Shown piece after piece: positions 26,620 to 35,452 of a DNA stretch of 64,000 nucleotides. Positions within the stretch are counted from its first letter, which is position 1. Every line of letters begins with the position of its first letter. Source of the DNA: Acidithiobacillus ferrooxidans ATCC 23270 (GTDB lineage: Bacteria > Pseudomonadota > Gammaproteobacteria > Acidithiobacillales > Acidithiobacillaceae); contig NC_011761.1 of assembly GCF_000021485.1 (NCBI RefSeq), forward strand, positions 526,001 to 590,000. Reading direction: 5' to 3'. Below the pieces are notes generated by a model. It did not search any database, was not told the DNA's origin, and worked only from the letters and a program-made list of their open reading frames with translations. Both the position numbers and the translations under genes were made by a program.

Positions 26620-27462
26620 ATGCGTATCCGCCGTAGGAAACTCTCGGTCCTGATCATGCTGGTCGTCTGTTACGCGGGATGGGGCCAGTCCGCGTATGCC
26701 CAACCCTGGATTCCCCCCGCGGGGTCCGGGAAAATCAAGGCCACGGTGAGATTTTATCACTCCGACCGCCTCTTCCCGCAGACTTCATTCAGCAGTACCA
26801 CTACCCCAACTCATTCAAAGCTTTCGGAGACGCAATTCCGTATCGACGGTGAGCAAGGGATCGGGCAGGGTTGGGCACTGGTTTACCAACTGCGCGCCGC
26901 CCTGCTCACCAAATCCAAACCGAAGGCGTCCTATTCCTCAGGAGGGTTGCAGGATCAACAGATTGGCGTCTCCTATGGATTGCGACAGCATGCGCACTTC
27001 GCCGACGCCATTACCGTCAACGCGATCATTCCCACCGGGCGGACATCGACCATCCCCCAGCTCGGGACCGGCGCTCTGGCCGTCGAACCGGATTACGAAG
27101 TGGGAGTGGAACATAATTTCGGGTCCCGGGTGGCCTACGCCGGTCTTTCCGTCGGTCCGCGTATCTACGTCAGGGATGGCGTGACGCAGCTACGAGCCTC
27201 GGCGGTGGTGGGTGTCGGTCTCATCCGGCGCCTCACCCTCATCGGTACCCTGTTTTTTTCCAAAACGCTGGCCAGTAACGCGCTTGCGGTCAGTACGACC
27301 CCCAACGCCTCGGAATTCTACAATATATTGCGCGGTGGTGTCGGACTCGAATACGCCGTTACCAAAAACGTGCGGCCGGTCATCGCCTACCAGGTGGATC
27401 TGGCGGGTCAGAGCATCCATGCCGGCAGCAGGCTGGTGGCCGGTGTTTCCTGGCGTTATTAA
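26620..27462 (+). CDS. outer-membrane beta-barrel protein of the glycan operon
   Basis: Predicted 280-residue exported protein. A twin-Arg-free signal peptide (MRIRRRKLSVLIMLVVCYAG, cleavage after about AYA) is followed by alternating polar/hydrophobic strands and a terminal aromatic residue (SWRY), typical of outer-membrane barrels. CAGGAGAG precedes the ATG at 26620. A 40-base gap separates it from ugd. It may export or anchor the glycan, or be a general transporter of the phenol_MetA_deg-like kind; I cannot tell which. Confidence 0.7.
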   Translation: MRIRRRKLSVLIMLVVCYAGWGQSAYAQPWIPPAGSGKIKATVRFYHSDRLFPQTSFSSTTTPTHSKLSETQFRIDGEQGIGQGWALVYQLRAALLTKSKPKASYSSGGLQDQQIGVSYGLRQHAHFADAITVNAIIPTGRTSTIPQLGTGALAVEPDYEVGVEHNFGSRVAYAGLSVGPRIYVRDGVTQLRASAVVGVGLIRRLTLIGTLFFSKTLASNALAVSTTPNASEFYNILRGGVGLEYAVTKNVRPVIAYQVDLAGQSIHAGSRLVAGVSWRY

Positions 27463-27473
27463 AAGCCCCGGCC

Positions 27474-28142
27474 ATGGAGACCATCCTGTTTTTATTGCGG
27501 CACGGTGAGACCGAATGGAATCGCAGCGGACGTTATCAGGGCCGTAGCGACCCGGAACTCACGCCCAACGGTGAGGCGCAGGCGCAAAGGGCTGCGGAAC
27601 ACCTTGCGCGCCTGAACCTCGCCGCCATTGTGGTTAGTCCACTGAGGCGGGCGTATGTCACTGCAAGTATCGTTGCAGAACGCCTGGGCCTACCCATCAC
27701 CACGGATGAGCGGCTGGTGGAGATGGGCTACGGCGACTGGGAAGGCTTGCAGCAAGCGGAGATCAAGACGCGGTGGCCAGAGTTGTTGCGCCGCTGGAAA
27801 AAGGCCCCCGACGAGGTGGCCCCTCCGGGTGGGGAGTCCCTCTCCGATCTTCAGCGCCGCGTACGCTCTTTTCTCCAGGACACCGCCGCAGGACCTGGAC
27901 CGATCCTCGCCGTTACCCATGCCGGGGTGATCCGGGCCGCGGTCCTTGAAATCCGGCGCGAACCGCTTGGCAAATTCCGCCAAGTGCAAGTCGCGAATGG
28001 CTCCCTCACTACCATCCATTGGCAGGACGGCCGCCTCTGTCTCGCCGATGGTCCGTGGGTCGGCGAAGGTAGTATTTATTCAAGAATCTGCACGGATCCA
28101 GAAAGATCCAGAGACCAGTTAAAAGACGATCTGAGCGCCTAG
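27474..28142 (+). CDS. histidine phosphatase family protein
   Basis: A 222-residue phosphoglycerate-mutase-like phosphatase. The phospho-accepting motif RHGETEWN starts at residue 9, and the second catalytic His is in AVTHAGV. Members include alpha-ribazole phosphatase and sugar-phosphate phosphatases. In this operon a sugar phosphate is a reasonable substrate, but that is inference. It starts 11 bases after the barrel-protein stop. Its 3' end overlaps the convergent outer-membrane gene by 24 bases. Confidence 0.85.
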   Translation: METILFLLRHGETEWNRSGRYQGRSDPELTPNGEAQAQRAAEHLARLNLAAIVVSPLRRAYVTASIVAERLGLPITTDERLVEMGYGDWEGLQQAEIKTRWPELLRRWKKAPDEVAPPGGESLSDLQRRVRSFLQDTAAGPGPILAVTHAGVIRAAVLEIRREPLGKFRQVQVANGSLTTIHWQDGRLCLADGPWVGEGSIYSRICTDPERSRDQLKDDLSA

Positions 28143-28904
28143 GCCAACACCGTAGTTCGCGCTGCCGTTGGACAATCCTTTGTCTGCGTAGAGTTGAATA
28201 CCACTACCTGCGCGCGTGACATTGTAATTCCAGGCAAAAACGATGTCTGCCGGACCCGCATAACCGGGCTGCTCGGATTCGGAACCAGAAAACATCGCTG
28301 TAAGGATGTTGCGCGGCGTGGCAACAAAGCTGGAGCCCATATCATAGGTCCAGATATTGTGCAGATTACCGCCAGCCGGATTGCCCACGAAACGGTAGCC
28401 CAGATGGGCGAATGGAAAGATGCGGGTGCCAATCGTCTCGTCCAGACCTACACCGATCTCGTAATCGTTGCGCCCGGTGCCCAATCCATTGGTGGCCGAG
28501 GCCGTACCAAGCTTGACCTTGGCATAGGGCACCACTGCGGGCAAAAGACCGGTTCTCTGGTAAACCGTGTAGTGTGCGGATAACCAGATGTCACCCAGAC
28601 CGCTCGCGCTATTTTGGGTTTGTGTCGTGCCAGGGCGGTGAACAATACCCCCACCCGTAAGCCGCGCCCCCTGGGGCAATCCGGAAACGGAGATGTAGGG
28701 AACCATCAACTTGAGACGCAGATCCCGATTTCGAAACTGGAAATAGGTGGCATCGTAAAAAATGTTGATATGACTGCCCGTTCCGAAAGTCCCCTGGTAG
28801 TACGAAGGCACATTGCCCAAAGTGAAACGGGGAGCCGCATGCGCAACTGTCACTACTGCCCACGAGGACAGAATGCCCATTCCTACCAATGATCGAAACC
28901 GCAT
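28119..28904 (-). CDS. outer-membrane beta-barrel protein
   Basis: A 261-residue exported barrel protein. It has a signal peptide (MRFRSLVGMGILSSWAVVTV, cleavage after AHA) and repeated strand-like segments such as FYDATYFQFRNRDLRLKL and SGLGDIWLSAHY, ending in IVF. This pattern fits the transporter/phenol-degradation MetA-like family (PF13557). AGGAGG lies about 6 bases before ATG 28904. It resembles the barrel at 26620 in style, size and SGLGD-type motifs. Function unknown. Confidence 0.72.
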   Translation of the reverse strand: MRFRSLVGMGILSSWAVVTVAHAAPRFTLGNVPSYYQGTFGTGSHINIFYDATYFQFRNRDLRLKLMVPYISVSGLPQGARLTGGGIVHRPGTTQTQNSASGLGDIWLSAHYTVYQRTGLLPAVVPYAKVKLGTASATNGLGTGRNDYEIGVGLDETIGTRIFPFAHLGYRFVGNPAGGNLHNIWTYDMGSSFVATPRNILTAMFSGSESEQPGYAGPADIVFAWNYNVTRAGSGIQLYADKGLSNGSANYGVGLGAQIVF

Positions 28905-29069
28905 GCAATCCTCCTGTTCCTCTGAAATTGGGTGCGAATGAGTCATCTGGAAATCAATTTTTGAACATGCGGGAATTATGCCCACAAGTTTGGCAAGGAA
29001 CAAGAATTGGTCCTGTGGGGCGCAGAGGGCGCACTGCGACAAAGCCGGTGCGCCAGAAATCGCTGGTCC

Positions 29070-29882
29070 CTATTCCGGCAGCAGGATGACCAGCTTGAAA
29101 TCGGTGCTGGTGGCTGGCAATAACGTGCTCTGCTCATAGACCACCTGCCCGTGCTGAGGATGCTGGAAAACCCGCCTGCCACCCTCCCGTTCGACGACGT
29201 CCTGTGCAGCCCAGAGCTGAGCAAAAATCGGACTGTTTTGCTGAAGGTGCTCGATTTGGCGGGCCATTTGCGGATCGTCCAGGTGCTTGCCCACATCCGC
29301 GCGGAATTCCGCGATGATCCGCCGGGTACGGCCTTCCCAGTCGGCGACAAAACTGCGCGCCGTGGGATTCAGCAGGAGGAATTCCAGCAAGTTAGGGGGA
29401 GGGTTGCCCGGTGCAGGGGGTTGGTCCATCCAGCCGACAAAATGCGCCGCCGCAGCCGTGTTCCAGGCGATCGCATTCCAATAGCGATCCAGTACATAGG
29501 CAGGTGTGTCCAGGGCTTGCACGATCCGCAGTACGGTATGCGGGGGCTGGGTATGGGCTTTGTCGGCAGTGGGATCAGCGCGGCCGGCCAGATCGAACAG
29601 GTAGGCGCGCTCCGCTTCGGAGAGTTGCAGCGTTTGACTCAGGCGATCCAGCACGGCAGTGGAGGGCTGTACGGGGCGGCCTTGCTCTATCCAGGTAACC
29701 CAGGTGCTGCTGATTCCACAGAGGAGGGCCAGTTCCTCACGGCGCAAACCCTGAGTGCGTCGTCGTCCCTGTGTGCTGAGGCCGGCCTGCTGCGGAGTGA
29801 CTTTTCCACGGTGACGGCGGATGAAGTCGCCGAGAAGGGGCGCGTTGCCAGTCACTATCTTGACCGGCAGTCTGGTTTCCAT
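29070..29882 (-). CDS. XRE-family regulator with MmyB-like C-terminal domain
   Basis: A 270-residue transcription factor. The N-terminal helix-turn-helix (about 40-100) includes RRTQGLRREELALLCGISST and WIEQGRPVQPS, the classic start of this family. The C-terminal MmyB-like domain (about 115-265, PAYVLDRYWNAIAWN) resembles a PAS fold that binds fatty-acid-like ligands in characterised relatives. GGAG precedes ATG 29882. Palindromic operators lie directly upstream in the region shared with the divergent methyltransferase gene, suggesting control of both. Confidence 0.87.
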   Translation of the reverse strand: METRLPVKIVTGNAPLLGDFIRRHRGKVTPQQAGLSTQGRRRTQGLRREELALLCGISSTWVTWIEQGRPVQPSTAVLDRLSQTLQLSEAERAYLFDLAGRADPTADKAHTQPPHTVLRIVQALDTPAYVLDRYWNAIAWNTAAAAHFVGWMDQPPAPGNPPPNLLEFLLLNPTARSFVADWEGRTRRIIAEFRADVGKHLDDPQMARQIEHLQQNSPIFAQLWAAQDVVEREGGRRVFQHPQHGQVVYEQSTLLPATSTDFKLVILLPE

Positions 29883-29913
29883 GCTTTTCTCCTGGATGCA
29901 ATACAAGTGCTTA

Positions 29914-29960
29914 TGGTAGAAAATATACCAGTATAAATTGTCATATTGTACCAGTTTAAC
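29914..29960. promoter_or_regulatory. operators between the MmyB-like regulator and the methyltransferase
   Basis: TGGTAGAAAATATACCA (29914-29930) is an inverted repeat with 5-bp TGGTA/TACCA arms. A second, partial copy (TGTCATATTGTACCA, about 29939-29953) follows. Both lie in an AT-rich divergent intergenic region, the usual place for autoregulatory XRE sites. Confidence 0.5.
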
Positions 29961-30013
29961 AAGAATCGTAGGATGCATTCATGCCGTTAAATACGACAGT
30001 GTAAGGATTGATC

Positions 30014-30778
30014 ATGGACCAACAAAAATTGGTAGATGCACAGTTTGGTGTCGCCGCAATGGATTACCTGCAGAGCCCCACCCATGCGCAGGGGGCTGAT
30101 CTGCAGCGGTTGCGTGCGTTGGCTGATGGTCAGCGCGATTGGCGGGTGCTGGACCTCGGTTGCGGTGCCGGACACGCGAGCTATGCGCTGGCTGGCGAAG
30201 TCATGGAGGTAACGGCTTATGATCTCTCGGCTGAGATGCTGCTGGTGGTGGCGGCCGAGGCGCAGCGGCGCAAGCTGGCGAATGTGCGGACGCAGCAAGG
30301 CGTGGCGGAAATTTTGCCTTTCGCCGATGCCTGCTTTGATCTGGTGGTGACCCGCTTCTCGGCGCACCACTGGGCGGATGTGCCGCGTGCCCTGAAGGAA
30401 GTGCGGCGGGTGCTCCAACCGGAGGGCAGACTGGTGGTGATCGATGTTATCGCACCGGAAACGCCGCTGCTGGATACCCTGCTGCAAAGCGTCGAAGTCT
30501 TGCGGGATGCCTCCCATGTGCGCGATTATCGACGCTCTGAGTGGGAAGACATGCTGGTCCGGGCGGGTTTCGTTGTCAGCGACCATCAGGCCTGGAAATT
30601 GCCTTTGCGCTTTGAGAGTTGGATTGCGCGCATGCGGACCCCGGAGCTGCGGGTCACCGCGATCCGCAGTCTGTGCGCGCATGCCGCCACCGAGGTGCGG
30701 GACTATTTCGCCATTCAGCCGAACAACGACTGTGCCATAGATGCGGCCTGGATAGAGGCGGTATCCCCGTCCGCCTGA
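30014..30778 (+). CDS. class I SAM-dependent methyltransferase
   Basis: A 254-residue methyltransferase with SAM motif [13 protein letters not shown] at about 45-56 and the acidic residue of motif II in TAYDLSAEM. Post-I region [19 protein letters not shown] is typical of Methyltransf_11 (UbiE-like/small-molecule) enzymes. Substrate unknown. TAAGGA sits 6 bases before ATG 30014. It is divergent from an MmyB-like regulator, an arrangement often seen when the regulator controls the adjacent enzyme. Confidence 0.85.
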   Translation: MDQQKLVDAQFGVAAMDYLQSPTHAQGADLQRLRALADGQRDWRVLDLGCGAGHASYALAGEVMEVTAYDLSAEMLLVVAAEAQRRKLANVRTQQGVAEILPFADACFDLVVTRFSAHHWADVPRALKEVRRVLQPEGRLVVIDVIAPETPLLDTLLQSVEVLRDASHVRDYRRSEWEDMLVRAGFVVSDHQAWKLPLRFESWIARMRTPELRVTAIRSLCAHAATEVRDYFAIQPNNDCAIDAAWIEAVSPSA

Positions 30779-30824
30779 CGCGGACCGTCGGTGGACCGGG
30801 AACGACAATTTTCTGAGGAGACAA

Positions 30825-32240
30825 GTGGTGTCTGCAAAAACGCTCTACGATAAATTATGGGAAAGCCATGTGGTCCATACGGAGCAGGACGGCGGAGTGT
30901 TGCTCTATATCGACCGTCAATTGTTGCACGAAGTGACCAGCCCGCAGGCCTTTTCCGGGCTGCGGGCGGCGGGCCGCAAGGCGTGGCGCATTGATGCCAA
31001 TATCGCAACGGCCGACCACAACGTGCCGACCACTGATCGCGCCGCAGGGATTGCCGACGCCACCTCGCGCTTGCAGGTGGATACCCTCGACCGGAACTGT
31101 GCGGAGTTTGGCATCGAAGAATTTGGTATGCACGATAAGCGTCAGGGCATTGTTCACGTCATTGCACCGGAACAGGGCCTGACCCTGCCGGGCATGACGG
31201 TGGTCTGTGGCGACTCCCACACGGCGACCCATGGGGCGTTGGGGGCGCTGGCCTTCGGGATCGGCACCACCGAAGTGGAGCACGTGCTGGCGACCCAGTG
31301 CCTGTGGGCGCGCAAATCCAGATCCATGCGCATCTGGGTGGAGGGTGAGCTGGGCAATGGGGTGACCGCGAAAGATCTGGTGCTGGCCATCATCGGGCGA
31401 ATCGGCACGGCGGGTGGCACTGGCTACGCCATCGAGTTTGCCGGACCTGCGGTGCATGCGCTGTCGGTTGAAGGCCGTATGACCCTGTGCAATATGGCCA
31501 TTGAAGCGGGTGCGCGCTCGGGCATGGTGGGTGTGGATGCCGTCACCATCGATTATCTCCGTGGCCGCCCCTATGCCCCGGTCGGCAAGATCTGGGATCA
31601 GGCGGTTGCGGTCTGGGGCGAACTCCACAGCGACCCTGATGCGCAGTTTGACGCAGAGATTCGTCTGGAGGCCACGGATGTGGCCCCCCAGGTCACCTGG
31701 GGCACCAGCCCGGAGATGGTGGTGGATATTTCTGCGCGGGTCCCCGATCCTGCACTGGAAAAGGACCCGGTGCGGCGCAAGGGCTGGAGTGATGCACTGG
31801 CTTACATGGATCTGGCGGCCGCAACACCCATTTCTTCGATAGCGCTGGACAAGGTATTCATCGGCTCCTGCACCAATGCCCGCATTGAAGACTTGCGGGC
31901 GGCGGCGGCGGTTGCCAGAGGCCATCACAAGGCTGCGTCGGTCAAGGCGGTGCTGGTAGTGCCGGGCTCCGGTCTGGTCAAGGCGCAGGCGGAAGCCGAA
32001 GGCCTGGACCGCATCTTCCGGGATGCCGGTTTTGAATGGCGGGAGCCAGGCTGCTCCATGTGTCTGGCCATGAACGCCGACCGCCTGGAGCCGGGGGAGC
32101 GTTGCGCGAGCACCAGTAATCGCAATTTTGAAGGGCGTCAGGGCGCTGGAGGACGGACCCACCTGGTGAGCCCCGCCATGGCCGCAGCGGCTGCCATTGC
32201 CGGCCATTTTGTGGATGTGCGTGACTGGATCATGCACTAA
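30825..32240 (+). CDS. leuC: 3-isopropylmalate dehydratase large subunit
   Basis: Aconitase-family large subunit that interconverts 2- and 3-isopropylmalate in leucine synthesis, acting with LeuD. The 4Fe-4S ligands are in [10 protein letters not shown] and PGCSMC. Substrate-site motifs [15 protein letters not shown] and [12 protein letters not shown] are intact, and length (471) is standard. The start is GTG at 30825 or 30828 after GAGGAG; 30828 has better spacing. Followed by a possible tiny gene and leuD. Confidence 0.96.
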   Translation: MVSAKTLYDKLWESHVVHTEQDGGVLLYIDRQLLHEVTSPQAFSGLRAAGRKAWRIDANIATADHNVPTTDRAAGIADATSRLQVDTLDRNCAEFGIEEFGMHDKRQGIVHVIAPEQGLTLPGMTVVCGDSHTATHGALGALAFGIGTTEVEHVLATQCLWARKSRSMRIWVEGELGNGVTAKDLVLAIIGRIGTAGGTGYAIEFAGPAVHALSVEGRMTLCNMAIEAGARSGMVGVDAVTIDYLRGRPYAPVGKIWDQAVAVWGELHSDPDAQFDAEIRLEATDVAPQVTWGTSPEMVVDISARVPDPALEKDPVRRKGWSDALAYMDLAAATPISSIALDKVFIGSCTNARIEDLRAAAAVARGHHKAASVKAVLVVPGSGLVKAQAEAEGLDRIFRDAGFEWREPGCSMCLAMNADRLEPGERCASTSNRNFEGRQGAGGRTHLVSPAMAAAAAIAGHFVDVRDWIMH

Positions 32241-32388
32241 AAAGCGCGCGCGGTCCTGGTTACTGCGCCTCGCCTTGGGCTTGTGCAGTCTGGGCATGGT
32301 GGAGATCGGTGTTTTTGCGGCAACCCGTGGCTGGTCAGCAGAATGTGCGGCCATGGAGTATGTCATACAGCGTCGGATGGAGAGATAA
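32221..32388 (+). CDS. possible small membrane peptide between leuC and leuD
   Basis: A 55-residue frame starting at GTG 32221 inside the leuC 3' end. It has a basic start (TKKRAR), one hydrophobic segment ([15 protein letters not shown]) and a tail with TRGW and YVIQRRMER. Its stop TAA overlaps the leuD ATG (TAATG), which suggests coupling. Entericidin-like lipoproteins occupy this spot in other proteobacteria, but the lipobox Cys is missing here. It may be a degenerate relative or a chance frame. Confidence 0.35.
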
Positions 32389-33011
32389 TGGAAGCCTTTA
32401 CCGTAGTAGAAGCGGTGGTTGCGCCGCTGGATCGTCCCAACGTGGACACCGATGCAATTATCCCCAAGCAATTCCTCAAGACCATCGAGCGCAAGGGGCT
32501 GGGTAAACACCTCTTTGACGCCTGGCGTTATCTGGAACGGGATGGAAAGCAGGTAAACAACCCGGATTTCGTGCTCAATCAGCCCGCCTATGCGGGTGCA
32601 CAGATCCTGTTGGCTCGGGAGAACTTCGGCTGTGGTTCCAGCCGTGAACATGCACCCTGGGCCTTGGCGGATTACGGCTTTCGGGCAGTGATTGCCCCGA
32701 GTTTCGCCGATATTTTCGCCAATAATTGCGTACAGAATGGCATCCTGCTGGTACGCTTGCCCATGGATGTGGTGGATCATCTCTTCCATGAAGTGGCGGC
32801 GAACCCCGGCTACCGTCTGCGCATCGACCTGCCCGCACAGGAGGTACAGACCATGGGCGATAGCCGCTACGCCTTCCCCATGGATGCGGGCCACAAGCAT
32901 AAACTGATGCACGGTCTGGATGACATTCAGCTCACTCTGCAGCGGGACAACGCTATCCGGGTCTATGAGGCACGGCGACGGCAAACGGCACCTTGGTTAT
33001 TTCGCGATTGA
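32388..33011 (+). CDS. leuD: 3-isopropylmalate dehydratase small subunit
   Basis: Swivel-domain subunit (207 residues) that completes the LeuCD dehydratase. Characteristic motifs are [16 protein letters not shown] at the N-terminus and [16 protein letters not shown], which carries the substrate-contacting Ser and Arg. The frame is open upstream, but ATG 32388 matches the family start ([16 protein letters not shown]). leuB does not follow as it does in many genomes. Confidence 0.96.
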
Positions 33012-33031
33012 AGGCTCAGGAGCAGGAAAAC

Positions 33032-33346
33032 ATGGTTCAGGAATCACCGATAGCGGAAGAGAACGGTTTGCCACCTCTGTGTTCAGGTGCGGTCATCGTG
33101 GAGGGTATGACCAAACGGGGTAAGCCGTGCAGGTTGATCGACAATACCGCCTCGGCACCCCGGGAGGAGTTGGTGGCACTGCTCAACGACCTCATCGAGC
33201 AGGAGCACTTCGGGCCCTCGGGATTGAGTGTGGCGGGGGGTAACACGATCCGCATCGGTGCCCCGCAGTCCGCCCATGTGCAACTGGGGGAGCACATCTA
33301 CCGGATGATCGTGGTGGACTACGCGGCGCAGCTGGAGTCATTTTAG
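33032..33346 (+). CDS. hypothetical protein downstream of leuD
   Basis: A 104-residue protein that I do not recognise. It is soluble, acidic and has no signal peptide. Visible stretches include GMTKRGKPCRLIDNTASAPREELVALLNDLI and a Gly-rich GGNTIRIGAPQSAHVQLGEHIYRM. I place the start at ATG 33032, 20 bases after the leuD stop with GGAGCAGGA upstream. Codon use resembles its neighbours. It is probably co-transcribed with leuCD and convergent with pdxH. Confidence 0.55.
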   Translation: MVQESPIAEENGLPPLCSGAVIVEGMTKRGKPCRLIDNTASAPREELVALLNDLIEQEHFGPSGLSVAGGNTIRIGAPQSAHVQLGEHIYRMIVVDYAAQLESF

Positions 33347-33362
33347 CGCCGCGTCGCTTTCT

Positions 33363-34019
33363 TCAGGGCATCAGCCGCTGAATCACCCACGCGCCGCCGG
33401 TGTCGGCCGGGCGGCTGTAACGGAAACGGTCGTGCAACCGGCTGCGGCGTCCCTGCCAGAACTCGAAGTGTTCCGGCTGCAGACGGTAGCCGCCCCAGGC
33501 GGGGTTGCGCGGGACGTCCCCGGCGGGATAACGGGCCCGTAAGGCCGCTACGCGCTGCTCCAGTGCAGCGCGACTGGCGATGGGCTGACTCTGCTCGGAA
33601 GCGGCAGCGGCAAAGCGGCTGCCTTCGGGACGTTGCTGAAAATAGGCATCCGCCTCGACATCGCTGAGTTTTTCGACGGTGCCGTCCACCCGCACCTGCC
33701 GGTCATTTTCCGGCCAGTAAAATACTACGGCTGCCTGCGGGTTGGCCGCCAGTTGCCGTCCCATGGGGCTGCGCTGATCGGTGTACCAGCACAGACCGCT
33801 TTCATCAAAATGCTTGAGAAGCACGATTCGCACGTCAGGATGCCCCTCCGCGTCGCTTGTCGCCAGTGCCATGGCTGTCGCATCAAAGTTGTGTGCCGCG
33901 ATCGCTGCCGCCAGCCAGTCGGAAAACTGATGAAACGGATCGGGATTCAGATCCTTGCGATGCAGTTCGCTGTGCACATAGTCTCGGCGGGTACTGCGGT
34001 GATCTATTTCGCCTTCCAT
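33363..34019 (-). CDS. pdxH: pyridoxamine 5'-phosphate oxidase
   Basis: FMN-dependent oxidase that makes pyridoxal 5'-phosphate from the pyridoxine or pyridoxamine phosphates. The 218-residue protein has the FMN-binding RIVLLKHFDESGLCWYTDQRS region and the C-terminal signature EFWQGRRSRLHDRFRY. GGAGGGAGA precedes ATG 34019; the frame is open further upstream but family similarity begins here. Confidence 0.96.
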   Translation of the reverse strand: MEGEIDHRSTRRDYVHSELHRKDLNPDPFHQFSDWLAAAIAAHNFDATAMALATSDAEGHPDVRIVLLKHFDESGLCWYTDQRSPMGRQLAANPQAAVVFYWPENDRQVRVDGTVEKLSDVEADAYFQQRPEGSRFAAAASEQSQPIASRAALEQRVAALRARYPAGDVPRNPAWGGYRLQPEHFEFWQGRRSRLHDRFRYSRPADTGGAWVIQRLMP

Positions 34020-34050
34020 ACTCTCCCTCCATTCAGGATGCCGCTGGCGC

Positions 34051-34710
34051 TTATGCCTTGCGTTCGATGACGCCGCCCGCGCTGCCAAACAGCATCACAT
34101 CCGCACGCCGATGGGCAAAGATGCCATTATCCAGCACCCCCGGGATCGCATTGATGGTTTCTTCCATCCGCAACGGATCGGAGAAATCGAGTCCGGTGAC
34201 GTCGAGGATGACATTGCCGTTGTCCGTGGTGATACCGCTGCGCAGGGTGGGGCTGCCACCGATCTTCACCAGTTGCCGGGCGACAAAGCTGCGGGCAAAA
34301 GGAATCACTTCCACAGGGAGGGGGAATTTGCCGAGCATGGGTCTATCCTTGCTGTCATCCGCAATACACACGAACAGTCGGGCGGCACTGGCGACGATCT
34401 TTTCGCGGGTAAGGGCACCGCCGCCGCCCTTGATGAGGCGGAAATGCGGGTCGGCCTCGTCAGCGCCGTCAATATAGACCGGAATATCGCCCGTGGCATT
34501 CAGTTCGAGCACATTGAGGCCCTGTGCCTTGAGGCGGTTTTCGGTAGCGATGCTGGACGCGACGTAGCCGTCCACATGAATCTTGGCAGCGCCCAATGCT
34601 TCGATGAAGAAGTTGGTGGTGGAGCCAGTGCCCACCCCGACGACCATGCCGGGCTGGATATAGCGCAGAGCGGCTTCGGCCGCCATTTTTTTGAGTGCGT
34701 CAGTATTCAT
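34051..34710 (-). CDS. rpiA: ribose-5-phosphate isomerase A
   Basis: Interconverts ribulose 5-phosphate and ribose 5-phosphate in the pentose phosphate and Calvin cycles. The 219-residue protein has [11 protein letters not shown] near the N-terminus, the catalytic region YIDGADEAD with the key Asp and Glu residues, and [14 protein letters not shown] 34710 lies within the end of the upstream DJ-1 gene, an 11-base overlap, with GGAAAAG as ribosome-binding site. In a CO2-fixing host this enzyme feeds the Calvin cycle. Confidence 0.96.
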   Translation of the reverse strand: MNTDALKKMAAEAALRYIQPGMVVGVGTGSTTNFFIEALGAAKIHVDGYVASSIATENRLKAQGLNVLELNATGDIPVYIDGADEADPHFRLIKGGGGALTREKIVASAARLFVCIADDSKDRPMLGKFPLPVEVIPFARSFVARQLVKIGGSPTLRSGITTDNGNVILDVTGLDFSDPLRMEETINAIPGVLDNGIFAHRRADVMLFGSAGGVIERKA

Positions 34711-35452
34711 GTGCTTTTCCTTTATGTGTTGGGGTGGAGGTGAGGCGTTGTATGAAAGCATGGGTAAGTGCGGCCCCAGAGGCCGGATTCTGGCCGCTGA
34801 GGATGAGGTGGTCCGTGACCACATGGCTTTGCCACGGAACGCCGACGCTGACCAGGAAGCCTTCCTGCCGGAGCCGGTCTTCGAGGGTATAAGGCCAACG
34901 CCCGGCCAGCGCTGTTGCCGATTCTTCCGCCGCACTGAAGCAGGTTACCCGTTGCCCCAGGAAAGGCGAACGGTCCGCCCCACCGCAGGTGGCGAGGAGT
35001 GCTGCGCTGCCGTGGCAGAGGGTGGCGACGGGCTTTGCCGTCGCTAGGCAGTAGCGCAGCAGGCGATCCATCGCCGGTGCCCGGCAGAGGTCCATGAGCG
35101 GCCCATTGCCGCCGGGAATGAAAACACCGGCCAAGGCGTCCAGGTCCTCGCCCGTCAGCGCATTCAAATCGGCAGGTGTGGTTAAGTCCGTGATCTGCGC
35201 CACGGCGTCGCATAACCGGGCGGCCTTGCGGGTATCGCCCCCAAGAGCGGCGGGCTCGAGACTCTCGGCATCGACCGACGGCCGCACCCCGCCCGGAGTG
35301 GCGACGTGCGTTTGCCATCCTGCTTCGCGCAGTATCTGCCAGGGTGTCACCAGCTCTTCGGCCCAGAATCCGGTAGCAACCTCGGTGCCGTCATCGAGGC
35401 GAAGACGTTGCGCCGCGCTGAGCAGAATAAGGACGGAAGGCCGGGTAGTCAT
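34700..35452 (-). CDS. DJ-1/PfpI family protein (type 1 glutamine amidotransferase-like)
   Basis: A 250-residue DJ-1/PfpI fold protein. The nucleophile elbow is ATLCHGSA with C146 and H147, and the acidic partner is in [11 protein letters not shown] at about 28-38. This combination is typical of the HchA/YhbO-like group, chaperone or glyoxalase/deglycase enzymes that handle reactive carbonyls. The specific reaction cannot be set from sequence. It is coupled to rpiA by overlap. Confidence 0.82.
   Translation of the reverse strand: MTTRPSVLILLSAAQRLRLDDGTEVATGFWAEELVTPWQILREAGWQTHVATPGGVRPSVDAESLEPAALGGDTRKAARLCDAVAQITDLTTPADLNALTGEDLDALAGVFIPGGNGPLMDLCRAPAMDRLLRYCLATAKPVATLCHGSAALLATCGGADRSPFLGQRVTCFSAAEESATALAGRWPYTLEDRLRQEGFLVSVGVPWQSHVVTDHLILSGQNPASGAALTHAFIQRLTSTPTHKGKAHEY

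Noticed and set aside
30855-32984. Minus-strand frame of 709 codons opposite leuC-leuD
   Set aside because: Shadow of two unmistakable leucine-pathway genes in GC-rich DNA; no motifs and a low-complexity His/Arg-rich translation.
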